A stretch of DNA of 64,000 nt from Clostridium tyrobutyricum DSM 2637 = ATCC 25755 = JCM 11008 (GCF_000359585.1 NZ_APMH01000004.1:93358-157357); one strand, 5' to 3'. Shown: positions 1 to 8,346, counted from the stretch's first letter. Notes: generated by a model not told the origin, from the letters alone. Translations and numbers: made by a program.

Positions 1-684
1 AGTTATTCCCTTTGTATCTGTAGGTACTGAAAATGCTACAGCATAGTCTTTATCTTCTGGTCTCATGGCTACTGTTGGCATTACAAGTACCTCATGAGAA
101 TTACAAATGCCTGTTTGATGAGCTTTGGCACCTCTTACAACAATTCCATCAGGCCTTCTCTCTACTACTCTCAGGTATAAATCAGGATCAGCCTGTTTAC
201 TTGGTGAAAGTCCTCTGTCACCTTTCGGATCAGTCATAGCTCCATCTACAGTTAAATCATTGTCCTGTACGTATGCTAAAAACTTCTTGAAATTTTCAAA
301 ATAATTTGTTTTATATTCCTTGTCCACTTCATAAGTAGTACTATAAACTGCATTAAAAGCATCCATTCCAACACATCTTTGAAAACAGGCAGCTGTTTTT
401 TGTCCTAGTAATCTCTGCATCTTTACTTTTTTAACTAGATCCTCTGAATTCTGATGTAAATTTGTAAATCTATTTATTTTTTTACCTGTTAAGTTTGAAG
501 TCGTTGTCATTAAATCCTCATACTCAGGTTGCTGAGCCAATTCATAAGTCATCTTTACAGAATTCAATGATGGACGAAGTATAGGATTGTCCACCGGACT
601 GTCTACCTTATCTCCCAACATATAAATATTTAAATTTAATTTACGTATACTTTCTACATATTGTTCTCCTGTCATTAAAGCCAT
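1..684 (-). CDS. abfD: 4-hydroxybutyryl-CoA dehydratase, N-terminal part (cut by window edge)
   Basis: The first 228 residues of a protein of about 485 are present; the 3' end lies outside the window. The family dehydrates 4-hydroxybutyryl-CoA to crotonyl-CoA and isomerises vinylacetyl-CoA, using FAD and a [4Fe-4S] cluster. The N-terminus (MALMTGEQY...) and the block around QRLLGQKTAACFQRCVG match C. kluyveri and C. aminobutyricum AbfD as I remember them. C100 and C104 correspond to two of the cluster ligands (C99 and C103 in C. aminobutyricum). The ATG at 684 follows a weak purine-rich site. A sigma-54 promoter lies about 60 bases upstream, so expression probably needs an enhancer-binding activator. 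A 4-hydroxybutyrate dehydrogenase gene lies 2 kb upstream but belongs to the inositol promoter group. Identity is secure; the physiological substrate here is inferred. Confidence 0.93.
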   Translation of the reverse strand, partial: MALMTGEQYVESIRKLNLNIYMLGDKVDSPVDNPILRPSLNSVKMTYELAQQPEYEDLMTTTSNLTGKKINRFTNLHQNSEDLVKKVKMQRLLGQKTAACFQRCVGMDAFNAVYSTTYEVDKEYKTNYFENFKKFLAYVQDNDLTVDGAMTDPKGDRGLSPSKQADPDLYLRVVERRPDGIVVRGAKAHQTGICNSHEVLVMPTVAMRPEDKDYAVAFSVPTDTKGIT

Positions 685-740
685 TACAATCAACCCTTCC
701 AAAATTATTTTTATTTTTTATTATTGTACAAATATATCAA

Positions 741-755
741 GCAAATCTGATGCCA
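741..755 (-). promoter_or_regulatory. sigma-54 (-24/-12) promoter of abfD
   Basis: The minus strand reads TTGGCATCAGATTTGCTT. The GG at 754-753 and the GC at 742-741 are separated by exactly ten bases, as in the consensus TGGCAC-N5-TTGC. The start site would fall near 729, leaving a leader of about 45 bases before the abfD ATG at 684. No competing sigma-A promoter is obvious between this site and the gene. Confidence 0.8.
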
Positions 756-789
756 AACTTGTCAATCTTAAAAAGAAATAAATATGAAT

Positions 790-834
790 GCCTATTTTAT
801 GAGCACTTAAGTACTTTCATTCATTAAAATAGGC
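790..834 (-). terminator. terminator hairpin after the PFK-like gene
   Basis: GCCTATTTTATGA pairs with TCATTAAAATAGGC apart from one bulged base. On the minus strand the hairpin is followed by a T-rich run. It separates the PFK-like gene from the abfD promoter. Confidence 0.7.
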
Positions 835-955
835 TTAATTGTTATTTATATTAAATTACTATTTTGCTGCATTATTGCATCAGAAAACGTTTTTATAGGT
901 AAGAAAATTCTTTGTTTGGTAATAGTAAAGTCCTTAAATTAATAATTTAAAACAA

Positions 956-988
956 TTGCATAATTGCAACAAATTTTATTTTTGCAAC
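956..988. promoter_or_regulatory. TTGCAAC repeats, candidate activator sites for the abfD promoter
   Basis: TTGCAT at 956 is followed by TTGCAAC at 964 and 982, the last two 18 bp apart. They lie about 230-260 bp upstream of the predicted abfD start site, which is far enough for a DNA-looping sigma-54 activator. The same GTTGCA core recurs upstream of the other sigma-54 promoter (near 24590). The operator role is inferred. Confidence 0.4.
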
Positions 989-1000
989 ATACTAAGTCTA

Positions 1001-1951
1001 TTATAAAAGCATATTTAATAATTCATATTCTAATTTTTTGTTGTGATTTTCAATATCTATATCTTTAAAATCAACATCTATTATTTTATTATCCCTGATA
1101 CCTACAGCTCTACCTGTACATCCATCCAATAATAATTGTACTGCTCTAACTCCCATTTTACCTGCCAATAGTCTGTCAAATGCAGATGGACTTCCTCCCC
1201 TTTGCAAAAATCCCAGTACAGTACCTCTCATACTAATATTTAATTTATCTTCTATATATTTTTGCAATTTTTCTATATCATACATTCTTTCAGTTATTAT
1301 TATTATATTATCCTTTTTTCCAGATAAAATATTTTTATTTAATTTTTCACATATATCATCAAAACTGAGTTTTCTCTCAGGTGTAGATATTATTTCTCCA
1401 CCTCCTGCCAGAGCTGAATACAATGCCAGATCACCACAATATCTACCCATTACTTCTACAATAGTAGTCTTGTCATGAGAACTATTCGTGTCTTTTATTC
1501 TCTTTATACAATCAAGAACCGTATTCAGAGTCGTATCGAATCCTATACAGTAATTTGTATAATTTAAATCATTATCTATAGTACCTGGCAATCCTATAGT
1601 ATTTATACCTAACTTGCTCAACTTTTCCGCACCCTTGAAAGATCCATTTCCACCTAGTACTATCAGACCACTTATTTGAAATTTTTTCAGTGTATCAACT
1701 GCCTTTTTTCTTCCATCCTCTTTCATAAACTCCGGACATCTGCTAGTTTTTAAAACAGTTCCCCCTTTTTCTGCTATATTGTCCACACTAGAAAAATTCA
1801 ATTTTATCAAATTGCCTTCTATAAGTCCTCTATAACCACATTTTACTCCAAAAATTTTCATATTATTGTAAATTGCAGATTTCACTACAGCTCTTATAGC
1901 TGAATTCATTCCTGGAGCATCTCCCCCACTTGTTAAAATTCCTATTCTCAT
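1001..1951 (-). CDS. PfkA-family sugar kinase (6-phosphofructokinase paralogue with altered substrate residues)
   Basis: This 316-residue protein aligns end to end with bacterial ATP-dependent 6-phosphofructokinase. It keeps the GGDAPGMN nucleotide loop (10-16), the catalytic motif PGTIDND (D126, D128) and MGR (168-170). Compared with the Bacillus stearothermophilus enzyme, Asp103 (Mg) is Asn (N102 in GGNGS), Arg162 is Lys (K161) and His249 is Phe (F248 in LGFLQRGG). Arg162 and His249 contact the 6-phosphate of fructose 6-phosphate. Effector-site Arg25 and Arg154 are Lys. ATG 1951 is preceded by AGGTGG; the in-frame GTG at 1963 lies on that site. The gene is downstream of an inositol-type box promoter (2523-2562) and a decayed porter. 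It is either a real PFK or a kinase for another ketose-like acid. Confidence 0.75.
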   Translation of the reverse strand: MRIGILTSGGDAPGMNSAIRAVVKSAIYNNMKIFGVKCGYRGLIEGNLIKLNFSSVDNIAEKGGTVLKTSRCPEFMKEDGRKKAVDTLKKFQISGLIVLGGNGSFKGAEKLSKLGINTIGLPGTIDNDLNYTNYCIGFDTTLNTVLDCIKRIKDTNSSHDKTTIVEVMGRYCGDLALYSALAGGGEIISTPERKLSFDDICEKLNKNILSGKKDNIIIITERMYDIEKLQKYIEDKLNISMRGTVLGFLQRGGSPSAFDRLLAGKMGVRAVQLLLDGCTGRAVGIRDNKIIDVDFKDIDIENHNKKLEYELLNMLL

Positions 1952-2054
1952 TAATATCACCACCTGTTATTAACTTAATACAGATACGTATTATTCTTTC
2001 TAGTTGAATATAACTATACCCTTGATAAATATTTTTTTAATTTTTCTGTTATAT

Positions 2055-2261
2055 TTAAAATAAACTATTTTGCTGCTTCGCAGCACTTTTATATAATTCA
2101 CATTCAATTTTTTCCAAACTTTTTCCCTTTGTTTCAACAACTTTATACCATGCAAAAATAAATGCAAATATATTCATTACAGCATAGGCAATAAATAACG
2201 CTGTATCAAATTTCTCAAGTAATACAGGTAACGTCAGCAAAACAAGCAAAAATATAACCAT
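2055..2261 (-). pseudogene. C-terminal remnant of an MFS sugar porter
   Basis: 68 residues match only the end of sugar/inositol porters of about 470 residues: the last membrane segments, then VVETKGKSLEKIE, the family's PETKGKSLEEIE signature. The 280 bases upstream on the same strand hold no recognisable porter sequence, so the front of the gene has been lost. An intact box-type promoter remains upstream (2523-2562), and the PFK-like gene follows 103 bases downstream. The remnant probably carries transcription into that kinase gene. It is not identical to the C-terminus of the intact iolT nearby. Confidence 0.7.
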
Positions 2262-2522
2262 ATATTTATTGAAGCATTGTTTTTATTATTCAGATTTTAA
2301 TGAATATTACAATATTTATTTACAATTATATTTCTATAATTTTATTTTTACTGCAAAATACTGTTGTAAATCCATCTTTTAATTTCAAATGCAACTTTTA
2401 CATTATATCTTTCTATACAAACAATTTTAATACATTTACATGTTCTGTAATGTTTTTTAACTTATGATTAGGATTCTTAGATTAATTTTCAATGAGTTGA
2501 TAAATATTTACATCGTACTTAT
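2262..2522. other. AT-rich leader between box promoter and porter remnant
   Basis: No open frame with a ribosome site or family resemblance is seen on either strand. The stretch probably corresponds to the deleted or decayed front part of the porter gene and is transcribed as a leader. Confidence 0.4.
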
Positions 2523-2562
2523 AGTATAACTCATCATATACTTAGTTCTATAGATTTCTTGC
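2523..2562 (-). promoter_or_regulatory. inositol-regulon box plus -10 (site E)
   Basis: The minus strand carries GCAAGAAATCTATAGAA starting at 2562, then 17 bases, then TATACT at 2528-2523. The box covers the place of a -35 hexamer, as expected for a class II activator promoter. The same arrangement occurs at four other sites in the window. Confidence 0.75.
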
Positions 2563-2659
2563 TTTTTATGTTAAAGTGTTCTTTTTGTACTTAGGATACT
2601 CCCTTCTTGAAATTACTAAATTTTTGTTTCAAGTTCTGCAGCATTATAAAAAATAAAGG

Positions 2660-2688
2660 AAGGAATAACTTATAAGAAATTATTCCTT
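2660..2688 (-). terminator. terminator of the iolG-4hbD operon
   Basis: AAGGAATAA pairs with TTATTCCTT. On the minus strand it is followed by CCTTTATTTTTTA. It lies 20 bases beyond the 4hbD-like stop codon. Confidence 0.65.
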
Positions 2689-2707
2689 AATTCCAATTAT
2701 CTAAATT

Positions 2708-3823
2708 TTAATATAACCTCTTATATATATCAATTATGTCTTTTCTTGAAAGAGGCTCATAGTTATTTACAAGTAATCTCTGCTGCCCCTTTATAACTTG
2801 ATCAGTAAAAATCTCAATTTCTTTTTCTTTCATTCCATATTCCTTGAGTGGTTTTCTAGGTAACAATTTATCTAAAACTTTTGATAGTTCTTCACATACA
2901 TTCTCTTGGTTACAATTCAATATATCAGATAATAAATTATTGAATATCTTTATCTTGCCATTAGGATTCTTTTTAACATAAGTTTTTAATATTTCTGTAA
3001 AGAAAATATAATTTGCCTCACCATGTGGTACATGATAATTGCCTCCTATTGGATAAGAAAGTGCATGTACAGCACCACATCCAGCATTTCCAAAGGCAAT
3101 ACCTGCATAATTGCTTCCAAGAACAAAATCTTCAATTATCTCAGTTCTATAATCCTGCCCTTTCTTCAATATATTTATATATCCATTCAATATTAATTTT
3201 ATTGCATCTATACTAAACATTTCGGTATAAGGTGTAGCCTTTGGAGATAAATAAGATTCAGATGCATGAATAAGAGCATCTACAGAACTAGTTACAAAGA
3301 ACTTATATGGCAGTCCCTTTACAACTTCAGGTATTAACACTGCATAATCTGCATATAATTGATCTCCTGCAATTCCTTTCTTGGTATGTCTGGATTTAAG
3401 TTCTGCAACAGATACATCTGTAACCTCAGAACCAGTTCCACAAGTTGTAGGAACAATAATCAATTCTTTATCCTTTATCAAAGGAACCTTACCATCAAAT
3501 ATATCCAGTGAGTCTTTCGTATATTTAAGTCTTAAAAGTTTAGCTATATCTATTACAGTTCCACCCCCTAATGCAATTATTCTTTTGTATTTTTTATCAC
3601 CTATATCACTGATTATTGCATTTATCATCTGGTCAGATGGTTCTCCAGCACCATATTTCTCCTGAAATACAGTATCTGCTCCATCAGAATATTTTTCCAA
3701 AAAAGGCTTATACAAAAATTCATTAGTAAGTATAAGATCACCTTTTCCGACATTGAAAAATTTTGCAAATTCCTTAGTTGTATCAAATTTATAAATCTTA
3801 GGCACTATCTCTAATAACTTCAT
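2708..3823 (-). CDS. 4hbD: 4-hydroxybutyrate dehydrogenase-type iron-containing alcohol dehydrogenase
   Basis: 371 residues, the same length as C. kluyveri 4-hydroxybutyrate dehydrogenase, with extended similarity as I recall that sequence (LTNEFLYKPFLEK, IIVPTTCGTGSEVT, YPIGGNYHVPHGEAN). The family interconverts succinic semialdehyde and 4-hydroxybutyrate with NAD(H). GGGTVID binds the dinucleotide, and the conserved Asp and His residues in SSVDALIHASE and HVPHGEAN are metal ligands. ATG 3823 has GGAGG seven bases upstream; the longer frame to 3841 lacks one. It starts 32 bases after the iolG stop and so is co-transcribed from the inositol box promoter at 4984-5023. That placement suggests that a related four-carbon semialdehyde arises during inositol breakdown. 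A plain succinic semialdehyde role remains possible. Confidence 0.85.
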   Translation of the reverse strand: MKLLEIVPKIYKFDTTKEFAKFFNVGKGDLILTNEFLYKPFLEKYSDGADTVFQEKYGAGEPSDQMINAIISDIGDKKYKRIIALGGGTVIDIAKLLRLKYTKDSLDIFDGKVPLIKDKELIIVPTTCGTGSEVTDVSVAELKSRHTKKGIAGDQLYADYAVLIPEVVKGLPYKFFVTSSVDALIHASESYLSPKATPYTEMFSIDAIKLILNGYINILKKGQDYRTEIIEDFVLGSNYAGIAFGNAGCGAVHALSYPIGGNYHVPHGEANYIFFTEILKTYVKKNPNGKIKIFNNLLSDILNCNQENVCEELSKVLDKLLPRKPLKEYGMKEKEIEIFTDQVIKGQQRLLVNNYEPLSRKDIIDIYKRLY

Positions 3824-3855
3824 TAATATTCCTCCAAGCATAAGTTAATTTAAAC

Positions 3856-4860
3856 TTATTTATAAAACTGTGGTTTATCTATTGTTAAAATATCCTGTGC
3901 TGCTCCAATATTTCTTGATTTAATCAATGCATCTGCTGTAACGCAGGCAATATAGCCATCCCAGGAATTTGGACCAGTTAACTTATTGGATTTAACTGAA
4001 TTCACCCATTCTTGAAATTCTATGTCATATGCTTCTATAAAACGCTGTGACCAATCCTCATAAATTTCATAAGAACGCTGACAATTATATCGAACAAGGG
4101 GTTTATTAGGATCTGGAAGCCTAACAGCACCTTTTTCACATACAATCTCACATTGAATATCGTAACCATATCCAGAAGACATATTGACTTCTACATCTAT
4201 TCTTACTCCACTTTTAGTTTTAAGTTGAATTATCTGTGGATCTAAAAGTTCCTTTGATGAATTACAATTCTGTTTTACAGTAAGCACTTGTCCACTTTCA
4301 TATTCTTCATCCAGCAACCAACGTGATATATCTATCTCGTGAATTCCAGAATTTGTGATAGTCATGTCTGTAGTATGGCTGGGAATATGTGTAAGATTTC
4401 TATGACATGCATGAATCATTAAAGTTGAACCCAACTTGCCACTTTTTATGATCTCCTTTAATTCACGATATCCTCTATCGAAACGGCGCATGAATCCAAC
4501 CTGTACCAAATGCCTTTTACTCTGAATTTCAGCATTCATAATATCTTTACATTCATCTGCAGTAGTAGCAAGTGGTTTCTCACAAAATACATATTTACCT
4601 AATTTAATACTCTCCAACACGTAACCTGCATGAGTTTGATCCCATGAAGCAATAACTACAGCATCAACTTCCGGTGCATTAATAACTTCCTCTCCGGTTT
4701 TATAGAACTTAGCTCCATATTTTTCAGCAATTTTTTGTGCTGTACCCTCATTTATATCAGAGACTGCTGTTACTTTGGCTCCTGTAATTACATTGGTCAA
4801 ACGACGTATATGTTCCTGACCTATTCCCCCAGTTCCAATTACCCCAACTTTAAGATCCAT
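3856..4860 (-). CDS. iolG: myo-inositol 2-dehydrogenase
   Basis: This Gfo/Idh/MocA oxidoreductase (334 residues) oxidises myo-inositol to 2-keto-myo-inositol (scyllo-inosose) with NAD+. The N-terminal Rossmann loop is GVIGTGGIG. EKPLATT carries the catalytic Lys, and GIHEIDISRWL holds the Asp/His pair. Similarity to B. subtilis IolG runs the full length, including VQVGFMRRFD and the GPNSWDGYIA C-terminal block. ATG 4860 has AAGGAGG nine bases upstream, so I reject the start 30 bases earlier. It is first in an operon with the 4hbD-type gene and has its own box promoter. Of the four Gfo/Idh proteins here, this one is closest to classical IolG. Confidence 0.92.
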   Translation of the reverse strand: MDLKVGVIGTGGIGQEHIRRLTNVITGAKVTAVSDINEGTAQKIAEKYGAKFYKTGEEVINAPEVDAVVIASWDQTHAGYVLESIKLGKYVFCEKPLATTADECKDIMNAEIQSKRHLVQVGFMRRFDRGYRELKEIIKSGKLGSTLMIHACHRNLTHIPSHTTDMTITNSGIHEIDISRWLLDEEYESGQVLTVKQNCNSSKELLDPQIIQLKTKSGVRIDVEVNMSSGYGYDIQCEIVCEKGAVRLPDPNKPLVRYNCQRSYEIYEDWSQRFIEAYDIEFQEWVNSVKSNKLTGPNSWDGYIACVTADALIKSRNIGAAQDILTIDKPQFYK

Positions 4861-4983
4861 ATCAATATTCCTCCTTAATTTTAAAGTCAATAATTTTCAT
4901 GAAGCTATATTTTAGTATACGGTTACATAAAATTGATAATCATCATGCATGAATTTAAGAATTCAAACATTGCTACTGTATAT

Positions 4984-5023
4984 AGTATAGCTTACTACAC
5001 ATTTAATTCTATAGATTTCTTGC
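4984..5023 (-). promoter_or_regulatory. inositol-regulon box plus -10 (site B), iolG promoter
   Basis: GCAAGAAATCTATAGAA begins at 5023 on the minus strand and TATACT at 4989-4984 follows after 17 bases. The predicted start near 4977 gives a leader of about 115 bases to the iolG ATG. Confidence 0.78.
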
Positions 5024-5134
5024 TTTTGCATTGTACTATAAATCAATACTTTATAATAAATTACTAAATATTAACTAGACAATAAGCCCAAATATTTGAT
5101 ATATTGCTTTGCTTATAAAATCATACTGATAAAG

Positions 5135-6535
5135 TTAACTTTCAGATCTAGTTTTATAACTTCTAAAATAGTCTTCCATTTGTTCCAGTGACTTTCCCCT
5201 AGTTTCTGGTACAACCATAATTGCACATATTATACATAAGACTCCAAGTAAAACAAATATAAGAAAAGTGCTTGACAATCCAAAGTATGCAATCAATATA
5301 GGAAAAGTAAGTCCAACTGCAAAATTTCCTATCCAATTGAAAAATGTTGCAACACCATACCCCATTCCTCTTACTCTAAGTGGGAATATTTCAGACAATA
5401 AAAGCCATGTCAATGGTCCCAATGTAGCTTGATCAATAGCTAGAAAAATCATGGTCAAAATAACTATTACAAAAGGAAGTGTTCCTGAACCTGAAAGTAC
5501 ATGAGAAACAATAGTTATAGCAAGCCAGGTTACAGTAGTTCCACAATATCCAATTATCAACAAAGGTCTTCGATTACACCTATTGGACAGCAAGTGCATA
5601 TAAATCCACGATGCGACAACAGACATTATTCCATTTCCTATGTTTGCTATCAATGCCGTTTTAACTCCAAAACCAGATTTCTCCAATACAGTTGTTCCAT
5701 AGTACATCAATACATTGACCCCTGCAAATTGTTGTATAATAGCTATTAAGCAACCAATTATTACAATACGTCTTATCCATGGTATACCAAGCTCTTTAAA
5801 TGTAGCACGTTCCAAACTGCTTTCAGCTTCAATATTTTTTTGAATTTCCTTGATTTCTGCTTCTGCTTCCTGTTCTTCACGAGTTTGTCTTAAAATTTCC
5901 AGTGCATCAGCAATTTTTCCATGAGATGCCAGCCATCTTGGAGTTTCTGGAACTACAAGCATCCCAAACCACAAGACAACAGCTGGAATAGATGATATAG
6001 CTATCATATAACGCCATATCCCCGGATTTTCGAAAACATTACCCAAAATTCCATTGAATATATAGGCCAATAATTGTCCAGTAACAATCATAAATTGATC
6101 CCTTGAAACAAGACTTCCTCTTATTTTAGTAGGTGCCATTTCAGCCAGTAAGGTTGGCACAACAACAGATACTCCACCTACACCAATACCTACTATAAAT
6201 CTACATATAATAATTATCTCAGCATTTGGAGAAATTGAACACCCTATAGTTGAAAAGAAGAACACTGCAGCAAGAACTTTAAGCACCTTTTTCCTTCCAT
6301 ATTTATCAGAAAAATGTCCCATAAGTACTGCACCTATAGCAGCTCCCAGCAAGAGCGAACTTGTGACAAGTCCTTCAGTTAAAGGAGTCAAATTCAATTG
6401 ATCTTTTCTAGCTATAAAAGTTAGTGCACCATTAATTACCCCACTATCATAGCCAAATAACAGTGAACCAAAAGTTGCTAAAATGGAAATCTTTCTTAAA
6501 AATTTTTTCTTGTCTTTATTAACAGTTTGTTCCAT
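5135..6535 (-). CDS. iolT: myo-inositol transporter, MFS sugar-porter family
   Basis: 466 residues with twelve predicted membrane segments. Sugar-porter signatures are DKYGRKK after TM2, PETPRWLA before the central loop, the QQFAGVNVLMYY motif in TM7 and PETRGKSLEQME at the C-terminus. These fit the IolT/IolF proton-coupled inositol importers. Substrate assignment rests on the surrounding iol genes and on similarity to B. subtilis IolT. The ATG at 6535 is preceded by a modest GGGGG site. It is transcribed alone from the box promoter at 7005-7045 behind an unusually long leader. Confidence 0.88.
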   Translation of the reverse strand: MEQTVNKDKKKFLRKISILATFGSLLFGYDSGVINGALTFIARKDQLNLTPLTEGLVTSSLLLGAAIGAVLMGHFSDKYGRKKVLKVLAAVFFFSTIGCSISPNAEIIIICRFIVGIGVGGVSVVVPTLLAEMAPTKIRGSLVSRDQFMIVTGQLLAYIFNGILGNVFENPGIWRYMIAISSIPAVVLWFGMLVVPETPRWLASHGKIADALEILRQTREEQEAEAEIKEIQKNIEAESSLERATFKELGIPWIRRIVIIGCLIAIIQQFAGVNVLMYYGTTVLEKSGFGVKTALIANIGNGIMSVVASWIYMHLLSNRCNRRPLLIIGYCGTTVTWLAITIVSHVLSGSGTLPFVIVILTMIFLAIDQATLGPLTWLLLSEIFPLRVRGMGYGVATFFNWIGNFAVGLTFPILIAYFGLSSTFLIFVLLGVLCIICAIMVVPETRGKSLEQMEDYFRSYKTRSES

Positions 6536-7000
6536 ATATTTAATACCCCCATATTTATTAATTATATGACCGTTATTGTTTAATTTTTTAATAATTCGCT
6601 TTTATATTAAACGTTTTCACCAAAATTAGGTTTTATCACTCCTTATTATTCTTTTTACAGGTATTTATAATATCTTATCAGTAACTCTTTTTGTCTATAG
6701 TATCATATATCATAATTGTACTTGCTATTATATTTAATCCTTTAATATAGTTTTTCCGTTAATTGCAAATACTAAGATACGTTAATATATTTTTAATATA
6801 TTTGGATTAGTGTTAACTGAGTATTTAGCCGACTGGAATATCTATTTAAAAAGTCATATCTCCAGAAATTTTCAATAATTATATACACCTCTTTCTTGAT
6901 TTATATATTAGTATTAAAGAGAATAAGTGAAAAGTTTTGAAAAGTTTTTGTGAAAATTTAAGATTGTATATTGAGAAGATATTATATTCCTTTACCTTAT
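6536..7000 (-). other. about 460-base untranslated leader of iolT
   Basis: No convincing gene is visible on either strand. If the box promoter at 7005-7045 drives iolT, the transcript runs this whole distance before the ATG. The stretch is AT-rich and holds a cre-like site at 6606-6619. I recognise no known riboswitch. Confidence 0.45.
6606..6619. promoter_or_regulatory. cre-like catabolite repression site in the iolT leader
   Basis: The minus strand reads TGAAAACGTTTAAT and matches the CcpA consensus TGWAANCGNTNWCA at 12 of 14 positions. It lies downstream of the predicted start, where bound CcpA could block elongation. Confidence 0.5.
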
Positions 7001-7004
7001 ATAT

Positions 7005-7045
7005 ATTATAAATTATATATATATAAACTTCCATGGATTTCTTGC
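7005..7045 (-). promoter_or_regulatory. inositol-regulon box plus -10 (site D), iolT promoter
   Basis: GCAAGAAATCCATGGAA starts at 7045, with TATAAT at 7010-7005 after 18 bases. The core keeps the GCAAGAAAT half; the second half differs by two changes that preserve its palindromic look. Confidence 0.7.
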
Positions 7046-7157
7046 CTTTATATTTACTGTTATATAAGGAATTTATATAATTTTTTTATAGTGTTTCCTT
7101 AAATTATTGCTTTTTCTATACAATTTTAATTGTTGTATTATAATATAAACAACCTAA

Positions 7158-7206
7158 AATACGCATAAAAAATCACATTATAAATCTAGTAACTTTCATG
7201 CGTATT
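7158..7206 (-). terminator. probable terminator of the long iol operon
   Basis: AATACGCAT pairs with ATGCGTATT across a 31-base spacer, starting 32 bases beyond the iolG-like stop. The T-tract is weak, so it may instead be an RNA-stabilising stem. Confidence 0.4.
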
Positions 7207-7237
7207 CAAATAAATCAATTTTTACACAACATCAAAA

Positions 7238-8248
7238 TTAAACTTCTGATATTTTAACCGATCTATTTTCCTGCAAAGATTTTTTAGCTGCAAGACCTAT
7301 AAGCACTGATTTTAATCCATCATCTGCATTTACAGTTGTATCTTTATCATTTATAATTGCATCCACAAATTCACTAATTTCCTGTGCATAAGCCTGTATA
7401 TATCTCTCAAGGAAGAAATACATTGGTTTTTCACCTGTGACTCCTTCTTTTGTTGATATAACTGCAGATGAATCTGAATCATTTGAAACAGAAACCTGTC
7501 CTTCTGAACCAAATACTTCAGCTCTCTGGTCATATCCATATGAACATTGTCTTGAATTGTCTATAACTGCCATTGATCCATTTGCAAATTTCAAAGTTAT
7601 AATTGCAGTATCTATATCTCCAGCTTCTCCTATAGCATTATCTATAAGTACATTTCCTGCTGCATAAACTTCTACAACTTCACTATCCATAAGATATCTT
7701 GCCATGTCAAAATCATGTATTGTCATATCGAGAAATATTCCTCCTGATACCTTAACATAATCAATTGATGGTGGTTCAGGATCTCTTGAAGTTATTTTTA
7801 ATACATGTGGCTCACCTATTTTTCCATCTTTAACAGCCTGTCTTACAGCCCTAAAATTGTGATCAAATCGTCTATTAAATCCAACTTGATATTTTACTTT
7901 CGGATTTTTTTTGAGTTCATCTAGTACTTTATTTATTTTACAAATATCATGATCTATAGGTTTCTCGCAAAAAACATGTTTATGAGCTTTTATAGCTTCA
8001 ATTGATATTTTGGAATGTGTATCTGTAGAAGAACAAATTAAAACTGCATCTATTTCTGGATCCTCAATTATTTTCTTATAATCAGTGTATACATTTGGTA
8101 TACCTTTTTCTTTAGCCCACTTTTTCTGATCATCATTCAAATATGCATCAGCTATAGCTTTAATTTCTGCACCTTCAACATATTTTGTTATACTTTCACC
8201 ATGTACTCTTCCTATTCTACCTACACCAATAATTCCTAACTTAATCAT
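7238..8248 (-). CDS. inositol dehydrogenase, Gfo/Idh/MocA family (second IolG-type)
   Basis: 336 residues with the Rossmann loop GIIGVGRIG, catalytic EKPIDHD and FLDMTIHDFDMARYL. It is typical of IolG/IdhA-type inositol 2-dehydrogenases acting on myo-, D-chiro- or scyllo-inositol; the sequence alone does not tell which. Two in-frame ATGs exist: the one at 8257 abuts AGGAGG, while the one at 8248 has nine bases of spacing, so I chose 8248. It is the last gene of the operon that starts at iolD. Having several dehydrogenases beside an iolI isomerase suggests the cell handles several inositol stereoisomers. Confidence 0.85.
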   Translation of the reverse strand: MIKLGIIGVGRIGRVHGESITKYVEGAEIKAIADAYLNDDQKKWAKEKGIPNVYTDYKKIIEDPEIDAVLICSSTDTHSKISIEAIKAHKHVFCEKPIDHDICKINKVLDELKKNPKVKYQVGFNRRFDHNFRAVRQAVKDGKIGEPHVLKITSRDPEPPSIDYVKVSGGIFLDMTIHDFDMARYLMDSEVVEVYAAGNVLIDNAIGEAGDIDTAIITLKFANGSMAVIDNSRQCSYGYDQRAEVFGSEGQVSVSNDSDSSAVISTKEGVTGEKPMYFFLERYIQAYAQEISEFVDAIINDKDTTVNADDGLKSVLIGLAAKKSLQENRSVKISEV

Positions 8249-8346
8249 ATAATACATCCTCCTTTATTATTTTAATTTAACCAGTTCTTCTAAGTCTAAA
8301 AATATCTTGTTTTTAATGATATCATTTCCTCAAGGTTGTCAAATTT

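Noticed and set aside
33..239. Short plus-strand open frame at the left edge
   Set aside because: It is antisense to the clear abfD coding frame and has no ribosome site or family resemblance.
2708..3823. Generic butanol or 1,3-propanediol dehydrogenase
   Set aside because: Length and multiple sequence blocks agree much better with C. kluyveri 4-hydroxybutyrate dehydrogenase.
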